Source of the DNA: Lineus longissimus
Taxonomy: Eukaryota; Nemertea; Pilidiophora; Heteronemertea; Lineidae
Assembly: GCF_910592395.1 (NCBI RefSeq)
Contig: NC_088308.1
Coordinates: forward strand, 4,464,001-4,528,000
Length of the DNA stretch: 64,000 nucleotides
Direction of reading: 5' to 3'
Shown here piece by piece: positions 1 to 10,115 of this stretch (positions are counted from its first letter, which is position 1; the number at the start of each line of letters is the position of its first letter). Below the pieces are notes generated by a model. It was not told the origin of the DNA and did no database searches. It saw nothing but the letters and a program-made list of their open reading frames with translations. A program made the translations under genes and the position numbers.

Positions 1-844
1 TCTCCTGTGTACGGTGGACACTGCAAAGGTGGTGTCTGCAAACAGTTGGTAGAAAGTTTTTGTACATTTTCTGATCCATCCAAGAACTGCTATCTGTACA
101 AGAACTCTGAAAACTTCCATTAGTGCCAGCCCGGCATTATCTGGAGACACTCCAGCATCCTCTCACCCTTAAAACTGCGATTATCTTGAGGAAATCATCA
201 ATGGTGTGATTTTCAAGCGATTTGTAATACATGTGTAACCATTCATATGTATTTTCAATCGCCACAATGTTTTTATCGGATGTTTAAATTCAATGTCTGT
301 CTGGTGTCATGGTGGCCCCTGATTACCAATAACTCAATGTCCAAAGACTTCTGTGATATGAAACAATAGATTGGCTAGTTGCATTTATTTAATTTGTCTT
401 TCGAAATAGATTTAGTGCCCACAAAAATTACAGAATATAAATGGACAGGTGTCCTAGGTTACCCAGATTTCTTCTCTTAGGGGCATTCTGACCAGGGACT
501 TTCTGGTTGTGGTGTATGATTGGAGTTCATGCTTGATGATGAAATTCTGTTTTTAATTTTGAACGAGTGTCCAGTAATTTAGGAATCTCATTCTGAAAAT
601 AACTCTCATGTTTTCTGCAGATCAATTTGACTTAAAAGGGTCTTCTGTCTAGATTTGTTAAATGATGTCCTCATTAAAAAATCTGAATTTATCATTTTGA
701 AATGACTTGTTGAGTTTTATTTCTATCTTCTCGTTCATCATTTTCCACAACTTGCCACACTAAATGGTGTCCTAGGACTGTACACCCAGCAGTTCTCCCC
801 CTTAGAGAGTAAAATTTCCATGGCTTGACAGCCAACAGTGTGAA
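1..844. other. Non-coding stretch, nothing recognised
   Basis: AT-rich sequence with no ORF of note on either strand, no splice-like exon structure and no repeat that I could identify. It borders the minisatellite patchwork that starts near 845. Confidence 0.5.
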
Positions 845-1060
845 TGATTGAGAACGAATTGTCCTCTCATCTCAGTGGTATCACCAAACTGTGAGCCCCC
901 TTGAGAATAAAGTGTCCTCGGATCTCAGTGTATCTCAAGATTGTACAACCAACAGTGAGCCCCCAGTGTCCTCGTAGGATGCTTGGTATCACAGATGGAC
1001 ACCCAACAGTACCTTTCCTTTTCGAAATGTCTCCGGGACACAGGGCCTGCTTATACATCT
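845..1060. repeat. Degenerate tandem repeat, about 60-bp period
   Basis: About three diverged copies are seen, each combining GTCCTC-ATCTCAGTG with CCAACAGTGAGCCCCC-type words (near 865-900, 910-960 and 965-1010). The copies have drifted in both length and sequence. An ORF crossing the region on the minus strand is only 63 codons and is interrupted outside the repeats, so I treat this as non-coding. Confidence 0.55.
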
Positions 1061-1218
1061 AACAGCACGTTTTGAGGTTGTTATCATTCATTCATGTAGA
1101 ACAGAACTTCAGGTCAGATGGTCTTTTTCACATGCTTAACAATGGTAACTGTCAGGTTGAATCCAGAGACAGTCACAAGCTAAGACAAGACATCACGAAA
1201 GGCGTGTCTCAAAGAACC

Positions 1219-1500
1219 TGACCAGATAACCAGCTGGGGGAGGATAGTTGTTCAATCGCCTGGTGATTACATATTACTCGAGAACATTGGCATTTTGAGT
1301 TTGTGTGCCTCCAACAACAAGATGATCAAATAACCAGCTGGCAGAGGTTGGTTGTTCTGTCATCTCTCCTGCAGTCTCCAGTGCCTACTGACTTCTCATT
1401 AGAGGATAATGTTATTTTTGGTTGTGCTTTCGACAACTAAAAAAGATTAGATAACCAGCTGGGAGAGGTTGGTTGTTCCGTCATCTGTTCTGTATTCATT
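1219..1500. repeat. Three-copy tandem repeat, about 105-124 bp
   Basis: The word ATAACCAGCTGG recurs near 1225, 1329 and 1450. Each time it is followed by a G/C-rich AGAGG(T)TGGTTGTTC-type stretch and a CATCT-like word. Spacing is about 104 and 120 bp. CAGCTG is an E-box core, but I see no other promoter context. Confidence 0.55.
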
Positions 1501-1519
1501 GGCACTGTAGATTGGTGTA

Positions 1520-2035
1520 TTGATGGACATGGAGAAGCATGTCTTCATCAGAACAGAAGGGAGACATCATGGAGAAACGTGTCTTCAATCCAAGATGACA
1601 AAGACCATGGAGAAACCTGTCTCTCTCAGATTGAAGGGAAACAGTAAGGAGAAACCTGTCTTCATTACAAGAGGACGAAGACAATATGGATAAACCCGTC
1701 TTAGTGAGATGATGGTGGAGACAATATGAAGAAGCCTGTCTTTCCGAGATGATGGTGAAGACAATCTTGTGAAACCAGTCTTTGTGAGATGATGGTGGAG
1801 ACAATATAGAGTTACCAGTCTTTATTTGCCGAGGGAGGCAACAATCTATACGGAGACCAGTCTTTTTTACAACTGTCTCCATTAGAAGGAAGGGAAACAT
1901 AAACAAGAAACTTGTCTTCATTAGTAGGCCTAGAGGATGAAGACAATATGCAGAAACCCGTCTTTGGGACGATGATGGAGACAATAAATTATGATGAAAG
2001 CAGTCTTTATCAGATAAGTGTGCAGACAATCTGGA
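1520..2035. repeat. Degenerate minisatellite, about 56-60-bp period
   Basis: A run of diverged copies with the theme GAGATGATGGTGGAGACAAT followed by an A/G-rich stretch and CC(T/A)GTCTT. The best preserved copies lie between 1680 and 1800. A 177-codon minus-strand ORF (1496-2029) exists only because the repeat lacks stops in that frame. Its translation is a low-complexity echo of the repeat and I do not call it a gene. Confidence 0.6.
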
Positions 2036-2059
2036 GAGGCCTGTCTCTGTGTCTTTCCC

Positions 2060-3130
2060 TCATTAAAGTGCCCTGGCCGTCTGTGGCATGTCTCATCCAA
2101 TACCTGAATGGGACATAAAACAAAAGGGTTGAATGCTGCCCGTCTTCAAGAGCAAAGTGAGATAGAAGCTCTACCAGAGACAGAGGGTCTCGACGTTATT
2201 TGAAGTAGCCTAACGTCGTTCAGTCAAACATGTGACACAGTCAAGACACTCTTGACATTGGTCCATGGCTGTGTCGTGTGACTATATTTGTGTCTCCAAT
2301 GAGACATGCTGATGAGTTCCCCAGGAAACTCTGGACAGTCATGTAAAATGTGTTTGTGTCTTTCTCTCAAGAACATGCCCCTGGCCGTCTATGGTATATC
2401 TCTGTCCATGCTAAAGGGACATGGTTGTACCACATCCACAGGGATGGGTTACAACACTGAAGTTCGAATGCCATGGGATTACTTCGATGTCTTTCTCTCT
2501 GGAACATGTACATGCCCTGGCCGTCTATGGCATATCTCTGTCCATGCTAAAAGGACATGGATGTACCACATCCACAGGGATGGGGTACAACACTGAAGTT
2601 CGAATGCCATGGGAATATTTCGCTGTCTTTCTCTCTGGATCACATGTGCACGCCCTGGCCGTCTATGGCATGTCTCTGTCCATAAGAGACATGGTTCTAC
2701 CACATCCACAGGGACGGGGTACAACACAGAAGTTTCGAATGCACTGGAAATACCTTTGTGTCTTGCTCTCAAGGATGTACCCCTGAGCATGTCTCTGTCC
2801 ATGCTAAAGGGACATGTCTGTACCCCATAACTACTCTTTCTTGGGAAGGGATGGGGCTACAACATAAAATTTTGAATGCCATATGGAATTATTCCTGTGA
2901 CAACTTGTCTTCAAGAGCACGAGATAAAGAAGCTCTACCAGAGACAGAGGCTCTTGATGTGGTCTGAAGTTGTCTGTCGTATTTGTTCAGTTAAACGTGA
3001 TAGAGTCAACACACTCTCACATTGGTGCGTGGTTGTGAGTAGATTTTTCTCTCCAATATGGATGCGGTGAGACATGATTAGGAGGTCTCCTGGACAGCCT
3101 TCGATGCTGTGGGGATATTTTCGTGTCTTT
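2060..3130. repeat. Nested repeat: 137-bp tandem array inside a duplicated flank
   Basis: Three to four copies of a unit of about 137 bp start with (G)CCCTGGCCGTCTATGGCAT near 2378, 2515, 2652 and (degenerate) 2781. They are bracketed by two copies of a different block of about 210 bp (near 2143-2345 and 2909-3125), 766 bp apart. Those blocks share CTTCAAGAGC, GAAGCTCTACCAGAGACAGAG and GAGACATG words. The structure implies a local tandem duplication of a composite unit. No stable ORF spans it. Confidence 0.6.
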
Positions 3131-3224
3131 CCCTCAAAACCCGCCAAAGCAGACTGTCTGGAAACTGCCCTAGCTAGTCTTCGAAGAGAACTTGAGTTCA
3201 TCCTTGCCTGAACATACACGAGTT

Positions 3225-3680
3225 CTCTCAATCAGTAGGGTCGCGATGTTGTCACAGGTACATGAGCTACTCCAAGTAGGCTGCATGAGTTGCTAAGTTG
3301 GTCTATCACTGGGTATACCTTCTCGAGGACAGAGAGATGGAGTCGCCACCACCTGAGGCAGAAGAGCCCCGATATTGCATTGGGTTGTTTGAATCGGTTC
3401 CAACCCAGAGGCACACGTATAGGGTGCTGTTGCTGTTCTAGAATCATGTTTACCTCAGGTCCATGAGGCACCTCGGGCTCATGAACTACTCAAAGGAGTC
3501 TACTCGAGTTGCCAAGTTGGGTACTATGGTACTTGGGCCTGTCTTCAAGAGAACACCAAGATGGAGTGACCAGCAGGGTCCTGATGGTTCCCCCCAAGTC
3601 CATGAGGTATCTCATGTACATGAGCTACTCCAGATAGGCTGCTTGAGTTGCCAAGGAGGGTATTGGGGCTCCTAAAGAGC
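3225..3680. repeat. Degenerate repeat with a CATGAGCTACTCCA theme
   Basis: Three diverged copies carry CATGA(G/A)CTACTC followed by GAGTTGC(C/T)AAG, near 3260, 3480 and 3620, each preceded by a GAGGCACCTC or GAGGTATCTC-like word. The spacing is irregular. The sequence looks like an old, decayed tandem array. Confidence 0.45.
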
Positions 3681-4229
3681 AAAGTGAGGTGGAACCTCTG
3701 CTCTCACTCCTCTCTTTTGCAAGAGTGGCCCACTGATGCTTGCTGTCTTGGTGAAGTATTGGGATTGGTTGTGACTTTGTCTCCGGTCATTATATGTGAC
3801 CCACTACGACAAAATGAGTTGCATGTCGCGCAGAAGATGAGCCTAAAGTGACACCAGGACATAATAGAAGAAATTGATGTACTCAAGATGTCACAAAAGG
3901 CAGACAACACTGAAATGAACAACTAGTCCGTCTCATCTTGTCAAGCTCGGAGCGACTTATTTCATCATGGCAGGTCACACAATGGAACAAACGAAAAACA
4001 TTCAATCAATGAGTTTATTCACAAGTTTTTACTTACATTTTAATCACAAAAATATAAATGCCGACATTCTGGTCATTAAATGAATTTTGGTCAACATTTG
4101 CCCAGTACAGTAAGTCACAAGCTGAGGATCTATTGAGATAGTGACAGTCAGGATAAATGTGTATGGGAGTGATGTGATAGCAATTCAAGTTCAAGGCAGG
4201 ATGACTGCAAAAAAATTTGCAAGGGCGAT

Positions 4230-4575
4230 CATGGCCATCTGGTCTGCCTCTGTTGAAATGACCCTTGACCACGCCAGAATGTCACTCAAGTCAACCAGGT
4301 GATCAGAGGAGCAGTTGGATGTACTATTGTCTCAACAAATTTTCCACTCTTGGCTGCGACTGCTGAAACGGCCACAAAATGTCACCCACCGTGGTGCTTC
4401 AGTCTACCAAGTGATCAGATATTACGCAGCTGCTTGTTCTCTTGTCTCAAAAGTTGTTCCACTCTTTGACTGCATCTGTTGAAATGTCCACAACAAAATG
4501 TCACAGTTGTCCTCAGTCAACCAAGTAATAAGCTGAACAGCAGGTTCTTCTATTGTCTCAAAAGCATGAACAGAC
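4230..4575. repeat. Three-copy degenerate repeat, about 115-120 bp
   Basis: Each copy has (T)GAAA(T/C)G-CC...AAAATGTCAC, then AGTC(A/T)ACCA(A/G)GTGATCAG, then TATTGTCTCAA. Copies start near 4250, 4365 and 4480. No coding potential is evident. Confidence 0.5.
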
Positions 4576-4639
4576 TAGTCTCATCCAAAAGCAAAGTAGG
4601 TAAACATGTTACCAAAAACAGACAACTCAAATAAACTGT

Positions 4640-5224
4640 ATAAAACTTTATTCGATTATAATTATTATGGTGATAAATGAATCTAATGACTCTATGTCAA
4701 ATCTAAAATGGTCTAAGATTAAGAATGTTCTCAACATATACAAAGGGACAAGACTACACATCCATTGCACGGCCAAAGGTTAAAAACTCGACAGACGAAA
4801 ACAACATGACCATTCAATCCTGATGGGAGATGTAGTATCTTGCAAAGATGATAAGTTGAATGATTGGTTTAAAAGTTCGACCAGATGATCGCAACATGAA
4901 AGGATGCAGGTGGGCATATATTACATGATGTTTATATACAAACAATAGTACACATTGTGATTAAAATGCATCATGGTCATCATAGCTCAGTCTAGTGTCT
5001 GGCTTTCCATTTTTTCGATTCCAAAGGTTACTGGACCGATTCCAAAGGTTACTGGACCGAGTTCACGGTTAACACTAACAGTCCTATATTCACCAGCTTT
5101 GCAAAATCCTTCCTCGGCTCTTGTGGCGACGAAATGGCAGAGATGCAAAACACGAGATAAGCTGTACATTGATTGGACAGGAATCGTTCTCCATTTGAGT
5201 AAGGCAAGCGTTCGTCCTGGATGT
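4640..5224 (-). other. Probable H2A.Z 3'UTR and polyadenylation site
   Basis: Read on the minus strand, an AATAAA hexamer (plus-strand TTTATT near 4645-4650) lies about 575 bases downstream of the H2A.Z stop codon. A second AATAAA is near 4015. The first is the simpler candidate for the 3' end. H2A.Z messages are normally polyadenylated and lack the histone stem-loop, and I see no histone stem-loop after the stop here. Confidence 0.4.
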
Positions 5225-7028
5225 TTATGTGGCCTTCTGTGATCCCTTCTTTCCAATGAGAGACTTGTGAATATGTGGAATAACACCTAAAAGTGAAGAC
5301 GGATATGGTTAGTGACGTCACATATTGCAATATACCCCCAATGGCATAAGCAGCTCTAGTAACACAATGACAATTCTGCCATCTTCACCATCAGGACAGA
5401 CAATAGATGGCAGTAGGGTAGAGGTCTTTGTTATGTTCAAAGCATTAATCATCAGAGTATTGATTTATCATCCTGTCAAGGATAGAAGCTATGTTGGAGG
5501 TTACCATGGAAACAGTAACTGGGGTAAGCCATGGTTCTGGTGCAGACAACCATGGTTTTCACAGAGGGTTCAAGTAGCTCCTTTGGCTTTGACAAGCTCC
5601 ACACCAGACTTAAAATGCAACCTGAGGCCACAAAAAGCTGATCTTTTAAAAGCTCATGCTCAGATCTATCTTCAGATGAAAATAACTGCACACTTACCAC
5701 CACCAGCAATGGTTGCTTTGATCAAGGAGTCCAACTCTTCGTCTCCTCGGATGGCCAGCTGCAAGTGACGAGGTGTGATACGCTTTACTTTCAGATCCTT
5801 ACTGGCGTTACCTGCCAACTCTAACACCTGAAATGGGACAAATAACATTAATACACATTTTTAAATTACAACAAACAATGATAGTGTGGTAAGACATATT
5901 CCATATTATCGCCACGTTCTGCACAATAGTCTAGATAGGCTATGGCCAATTGTAACAATTACCGGTAACTCTTATTTTTTGTCACATTTGTTTTGTTGAT
6001 CACCAACTTAGGCTACATCGATCAATAATTATGACCAGACGAGACCTGTCATCATCAAACATGTTGCCATGGTACCTGAAGCACACGTCACTTGCCGTTA
6101 CAACTATATAGATCACCATTCAAGGCCAATACAATGGCAAGTGGCCGCAGGCTTTATGAAAAGTGATAGACCCAAGGCATTCCATTGTTTTGGGGAAACC
6201 CAGCAGCCGCCATCTTGACCTCCATCCAAAACAACAATGGCGGCTTTCCCGCCAGATTTCGAACCAAAGCAAAACAGTCCAAAAGCAAACGCGTTTTACT
6301 CCAAGATGATAAATTGACACGAGAAAAATGAAATGTCACTTAGAAAGAGGAGATTACTTCTGATCTTTTCACGGATGAATGAGCATTTTCTGGTGAACAG
6401 AAAGGAAAGTATTCAACTTTGAAAATAGAGAAAATTCTCAAAACGAGTGACCGAGATTTGCAATGTTTTGAATTAGCATTCATTGTTAGCGCTCGAAATC
6501 TGGAGTTATTTTTAACCGATAAATAATTTGAATACTGCACTATGATAATTATGAAATATACTCACTTCTGCAGTTAGGTACTCAAGAATAGCAGCGCTGT
6601 ATACGGCGGCAGTGGCACCAACTCGCCCATGGCTTGTCGTTCGGTTTTTCAAATGTCTGTGGATTCGACCAACGGGGAACTGGAGACAAAAAAGACGAGT
6701 TTTTTTAATCAGGGGTCGAATAAAACAATGATCATAACGGAATTCAACAGATACAAATATGGGAAAACTCAAAATCTATGAGTAAATAAAATCAACCAAC
6801 CTGAAGTCCAGCTCTGGCGGATCTTGACACTGCTTTGGCTTTCGCCTTTCCTGAATCTTTACCGGCTTTACCTCCTGCCTGTAAACAAAGCATCAAACGC
6901 TTGAATTAGACATTCATCGGTCAAAAGACTACTGCATAAATGAAGATTGTACATCAAATAACCCAAAAATATGCACTTAAAAATCGGATGACCAATTTTA
7001 ACGGAGATTTAGACGGATTTTTTACCAT
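5225..7028 (-). CDS. H2AZ: Histone variant H2A.Z (five coding exons)
   Basis: The protein is the replication-independent H2A variant that replaces H2A in nucleosomes at promoters and regulatory DNA. Coding exons on the minus strand are 7026-7028, 6801-6878, 6566-6679, 5698-5827 and 5225-5286. Together they give 387 nt, 128 residues, the usual H2A.Z length. All introns are GT-AG. The first coding exon is the ATG alone; exon 2 opens with [17 protein letters not shown], the Lys-rich acetylatable tail. The histone fold carries [30 protein letters not shown] and [19 protein letters not shown]. The [16 protein letters not shown] segment supplies the acidic patch and docking domain that separate H2A.Z from canonical H2A. 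The last exon encodes a short tail ending SQKAT. There is no SQ(E/D) H2A.X-type tail and no long insect H2Av tail. Identification is secure. Confidence 0.97.
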
Positions 7029-7119
7029 TTCGAACGCTCTGTTATTCCTTTGCTTTCAACTGACGCTAGTGACCTCCCGCCAATGCAATACTGTACTATA
7101 AATAGACTGTGTACCACGT

Positions 7120-7172
7120 GACCTCAATCATCCAATTAAAAATTCTGTTCAGGTTCTCTATTTATATACGAG
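7120..7172 (-). promoter_or_regulatory. H2A.Z promoter, TATA box
   Basis: On the minus strand TATATAAATAG (plus-strand 7158-7168) lies about 130 bases upstream of the H2A.Z ATG, which would put the transcription start near 7130-7140 and give a 5'UTR of about 100 bases. A second TATA-like word (plus-strand 7096-7105) is nearer the ATG and reads TATAAATAG on the plus strand. Confidence 0.5.
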
Positions 7173-8000
7173 ATGGCGACACTCCTCACTGTGCCTAAAA
7201 AGCGCGGCAAACCTGAAAAGCCCGCCAAACAAAACAAAAGGTCGGCAATACTACTGCATATATGGAGCCAATTTAGCGCCATTCGGTGTCAGATCATGAT
7301 AAGTCTGATTAGGTCAAGTGACAGCTCGCCTTGGTAACATCACAACATGATAGCCTGCTGTGAGTTTTGCTAAGCGCAACAACTCCAAACTGTTTTGTGA
7401 AAGGTCAACGTTGTGTATTAACTTACCATGTATGTATATAAATAAAAATATGCCCTTTAGCCATTGTATGGAAATTTTTTTAATGATAATCTCTTATCTT
7501 ATCTTATATGTCTATCTTATCTAAAACTCTGTCACAAGTCCCCAACTTTCTGGGCCTTCGGCCTTACCCCTGATTACCCGGAACTAACCTCTACTCAAAC
7601 CTCTATCACAAACCAGGGGCCTGGGACCAGCATCCTGAACTGCACAATCAGAGGCGCTCCGTCCGTAACCCCTCCCCCCCCGGCAACACTATAGTCCTAC
7701 CTTAGTTTAAATTCGGCTCAGCTGTCCCGACTGCCGCGTCCGTTGCATGGTCATTGTCAGTATATCGTTGGGGAAGACATAGACATCCAGGTGTTCACCT
7801 ATTGTCAGGTCCCACCTCGCATCCTCAAATAAACCCATGTTGCCAAGTAGGCTATATGTCCGATTTATCCGTCTGCGCACAACCAAGTGGTCCAAATATA
7901 CCAACTCGGGATACCAACGCAATGTGTTCCAGCACCTTCAAGTTGGAATCGGTTTGAAGTGGAGTCTTTCATTTATGCTAATGGGCCACGTTGAGAGCCA
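7173..8000. other. Intergenic, between the H2A.Z promoter and the minisatellite
   Basis: No gene is supported. A short imperfect CTTAT/TTATC run lies at about 7490-7530. Several ORFs of 60-76 codons are present, but none has exon-like borders or a recognisable motif. Confidence 0.45.
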
Positions 8001-8350
8001 TGGTTGTGTCCCTGAAATGGTCGGTTTGACGGTATGTAGAGCCGTGGTTGTGTCTCTGAGTTGACGGGTTGACGGTATACAGCCGTGGTTGCGTCTCTGA
8101 GTTGATCCGGTTGATGGTATAGAGCCGTGGTTGTGTCTCTGAGTTGGCCAGGTTGACAGTATGAGTCGTGGTTTTGTCTCCCCTCCGAGTTGGTCTGAGT
8201 CGAGTTGACGGTGATAGAGCCCTGGTTGTGCCTCAGACTTGATCCGGTTGACGTAGAGCTGTGGTTGTGTCTCTGAGTCGGTCGGGTTGACGGTATAGAG
8301 CTGCCTAGTGGTTGTGTCTCAGAGTTGGTCAGGCCGTTGACCGTTAAGCT
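8000..8350. repeat. Minisatellite, about 55-60-bp period
   Basis: Roughly six diverged copies follow the theme GAGCCGTGGTTGTGTCTCTGAGTTG(A/G) ... GGTTGACGGTAT, with best copies at 8035-8160. Indels have shifted the period from copy to copy. It lies about 0.75 kb upstream of the promoter of the giant-exon gene. Confidence 0.6.
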
Positions 8351-9077
8351 GAATTCTTCACGGTAGTCATTAACATATAACCGTGGTTGAAATTCACACA
8401 GTTCTGATATTGATGGGTCAAGCTGATGGTTCCAAGATGGCCTTCACCCAGTGCCTTAAGAGTAACTCCTGACTTCTTGAGGACGCCGAGCCGATTGAAT
8501 TTTGTCTCGAGAGAAAAACGACCATCTGAAAGGAAATCTGGTAGTCAGGTTATCAAATTATTTTAAACGGACAAACTGTGCCCTGGATTGTCCCCGATAC
8601 TAGAACGCGTTGTTTTATTAGAACCAATGAGGCCAATTTTATAACACCGTTCTTTTGATGTTGTTTGAAAAGCTTTTTCAACTTTGTAGTTGATTGGTTA
8701 AGGCCCGATTAGTGCTGCATCTTTACGCAGCCATAACAGGGTTGGCTCTGGGGATTGGTTTTCCTTGCATTGGCTGTTCGATGCATTTGGGATGGATTTT
8801 CTGTGAACTTGTTTAAACATTCCGATTACTAATTGCTCGTAAGCTTATATTCAAAACCTATTGATTCAGGCCTTGAAGGCACTCGTCCTAAAAGTAAAAA
8901 AAGACAGGTGAGCGGACCGAATGAAGAGTTACGTAAATTGGACATAAGATGACCCGAGTGACCATTCCCACATATGAACATTTCCTATAGGCCTATATAG
9001 AACCACTGTAATTCATATTCATAATCACTAAACACAGGACCTACGGGCCTAAATACCAGATTTGCCTTCCTACAGGG
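8351..9077. other. Upstream flank of the giant-exon gene
   Basis: No coding exon is evident. The only clear signals are those of the promoter that follows. The sequence is AT-rich with several AGGCCT-type palindromic words. Confidence 0.4.
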
Positions 9078-9110
9078 TATAAAAGTGGAATAGGGATTGA
9101 TTATTCAGTA
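9078..9110 (+). promoter_or_regulatory. TATA box and initiator of the giant-exon gene
   Basis: TATAAAA at 9078-9084 is followed 29-30 bases later by a TCAGT initiator whose A (about 9107) would be +1. This spacing is textbook for a focused RNA polymerase II promoter. It is the only strong core promoter found between H2A.Z and the giant exon. It leads directly into a plausible non-coding first exon. Confidence 0.6.
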
Positions 9111-9405
9111 GCTGGTTGGATTGAAAACAAAGGAATTATAATTAAACAGCCTACTTATTAGGATAATTATTCATTCGACAGGTTTGTCCTTATATGCCTG
9201 ACAAGGCCTGTGGAGTGCGACAAGCTGCGAAAGCGCTGCTCGATCCAATCAAGTCATATCCTTTATCCATCCATTTGTGGAGTGAGGTGGTGTGGTGATT
9301 CCTGGATAACGCTGTTAATGACCAACAACAGACTGGCGGACACATAGGGCCTAAAGCAAACTGCAGTAGCACAACACTATTGGAAGACAACATTGGACCG
9401 CAAAG
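9107..9405 (+). other. Non-coding first exon (5'UTR) of the giant-exon gene
   Basis: It runs from the predicted start to a strong donor (CAAAG|GTAAG, GT at 9406-9407). It contains an upstream ATG near 9194 opening a short ORF of about 34 codons that ends inside the exon. The downstream partner is the acceptor CTCTTTTCTCTTCAG ending at 9937. The exon was inferred from the sequence signals only. Confidence 0.5.
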
Positions 9406-9544
9406 GTAAGCCTATCTTTATTTTTCTGTGTTCTTTTATGAAAGAAGGAGTGAAAAAAGGTTGGAGAAGAACTAGAGAGGTCCAGACAGAACGGTATCAC
9501 TGACAACGAAAAGTGTTGTTCCAGAACGTCTATCAAACCCCTCG

Positions 9545-9582
9545 CCCCCCCCCCCCCCCCCCCAAAAAAAACACACACACAC
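9545..9582. repeat. C19-A8-(AC)n tract in the 5'UTR intron
   Basis: Nineteen consecutive C (9545-9563) are followed by eight A and an AC dinucleotide run. It lies inside the predicted intron 9406-9937. The length of such a tract is often unreliable in assemblies. Confidence 0.85.
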
Positions 9583-10115
9583 GCCTTCGACCCATCAGGG
9601 AGTTGTAAGAGACCCGCGGCAGTTGAAGACGCTCAGACTTGAATCCCTGGGGCTATATGTTAGAATTGTTAGATCTTGTTAGTAATGGTTTGGACTTCTG
9701 TCACGATCTTCAACTTGAATACATAGCCATTGACATGTTGACTTGGTGAACAAAAAAAGCTCAATGTCTGTCCCAATCTAACCTCCGCGTCCACAGGAAA
9801 CGAATAATCTTGCATCGGGGTGCGATTCTAAAAAAGTATTTCAAGGATTGATCATAGGCATCACCTGGGGCTAGAACTTGAAACCCTGCAGCAATTAGAA
9901 CTCGGAGTCTCATAACTCATAACTCTTTTCTCTTCAGGATCAGACCGAAAGTCAAAGTCGTCTCCAACAATCGACTCGAACGCAAGGCAAGACCAGTCAC
10001 CTCAGGAAAAGATATATCATAAAGGTACAGGGATACTTTTAATGACTTGTCCATTGCCGGCTTCAACCAAAACTGTATTGAGTGATACATTGTAGTAAAA
10101 AACAACGTTTCAGAA

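Noticed and set aside
1496-2029. 177-codon minus-strand ORF
   Set aside because: It lies entirely inside a degenerate minisatellite and reads as a low-complexity echo of it.
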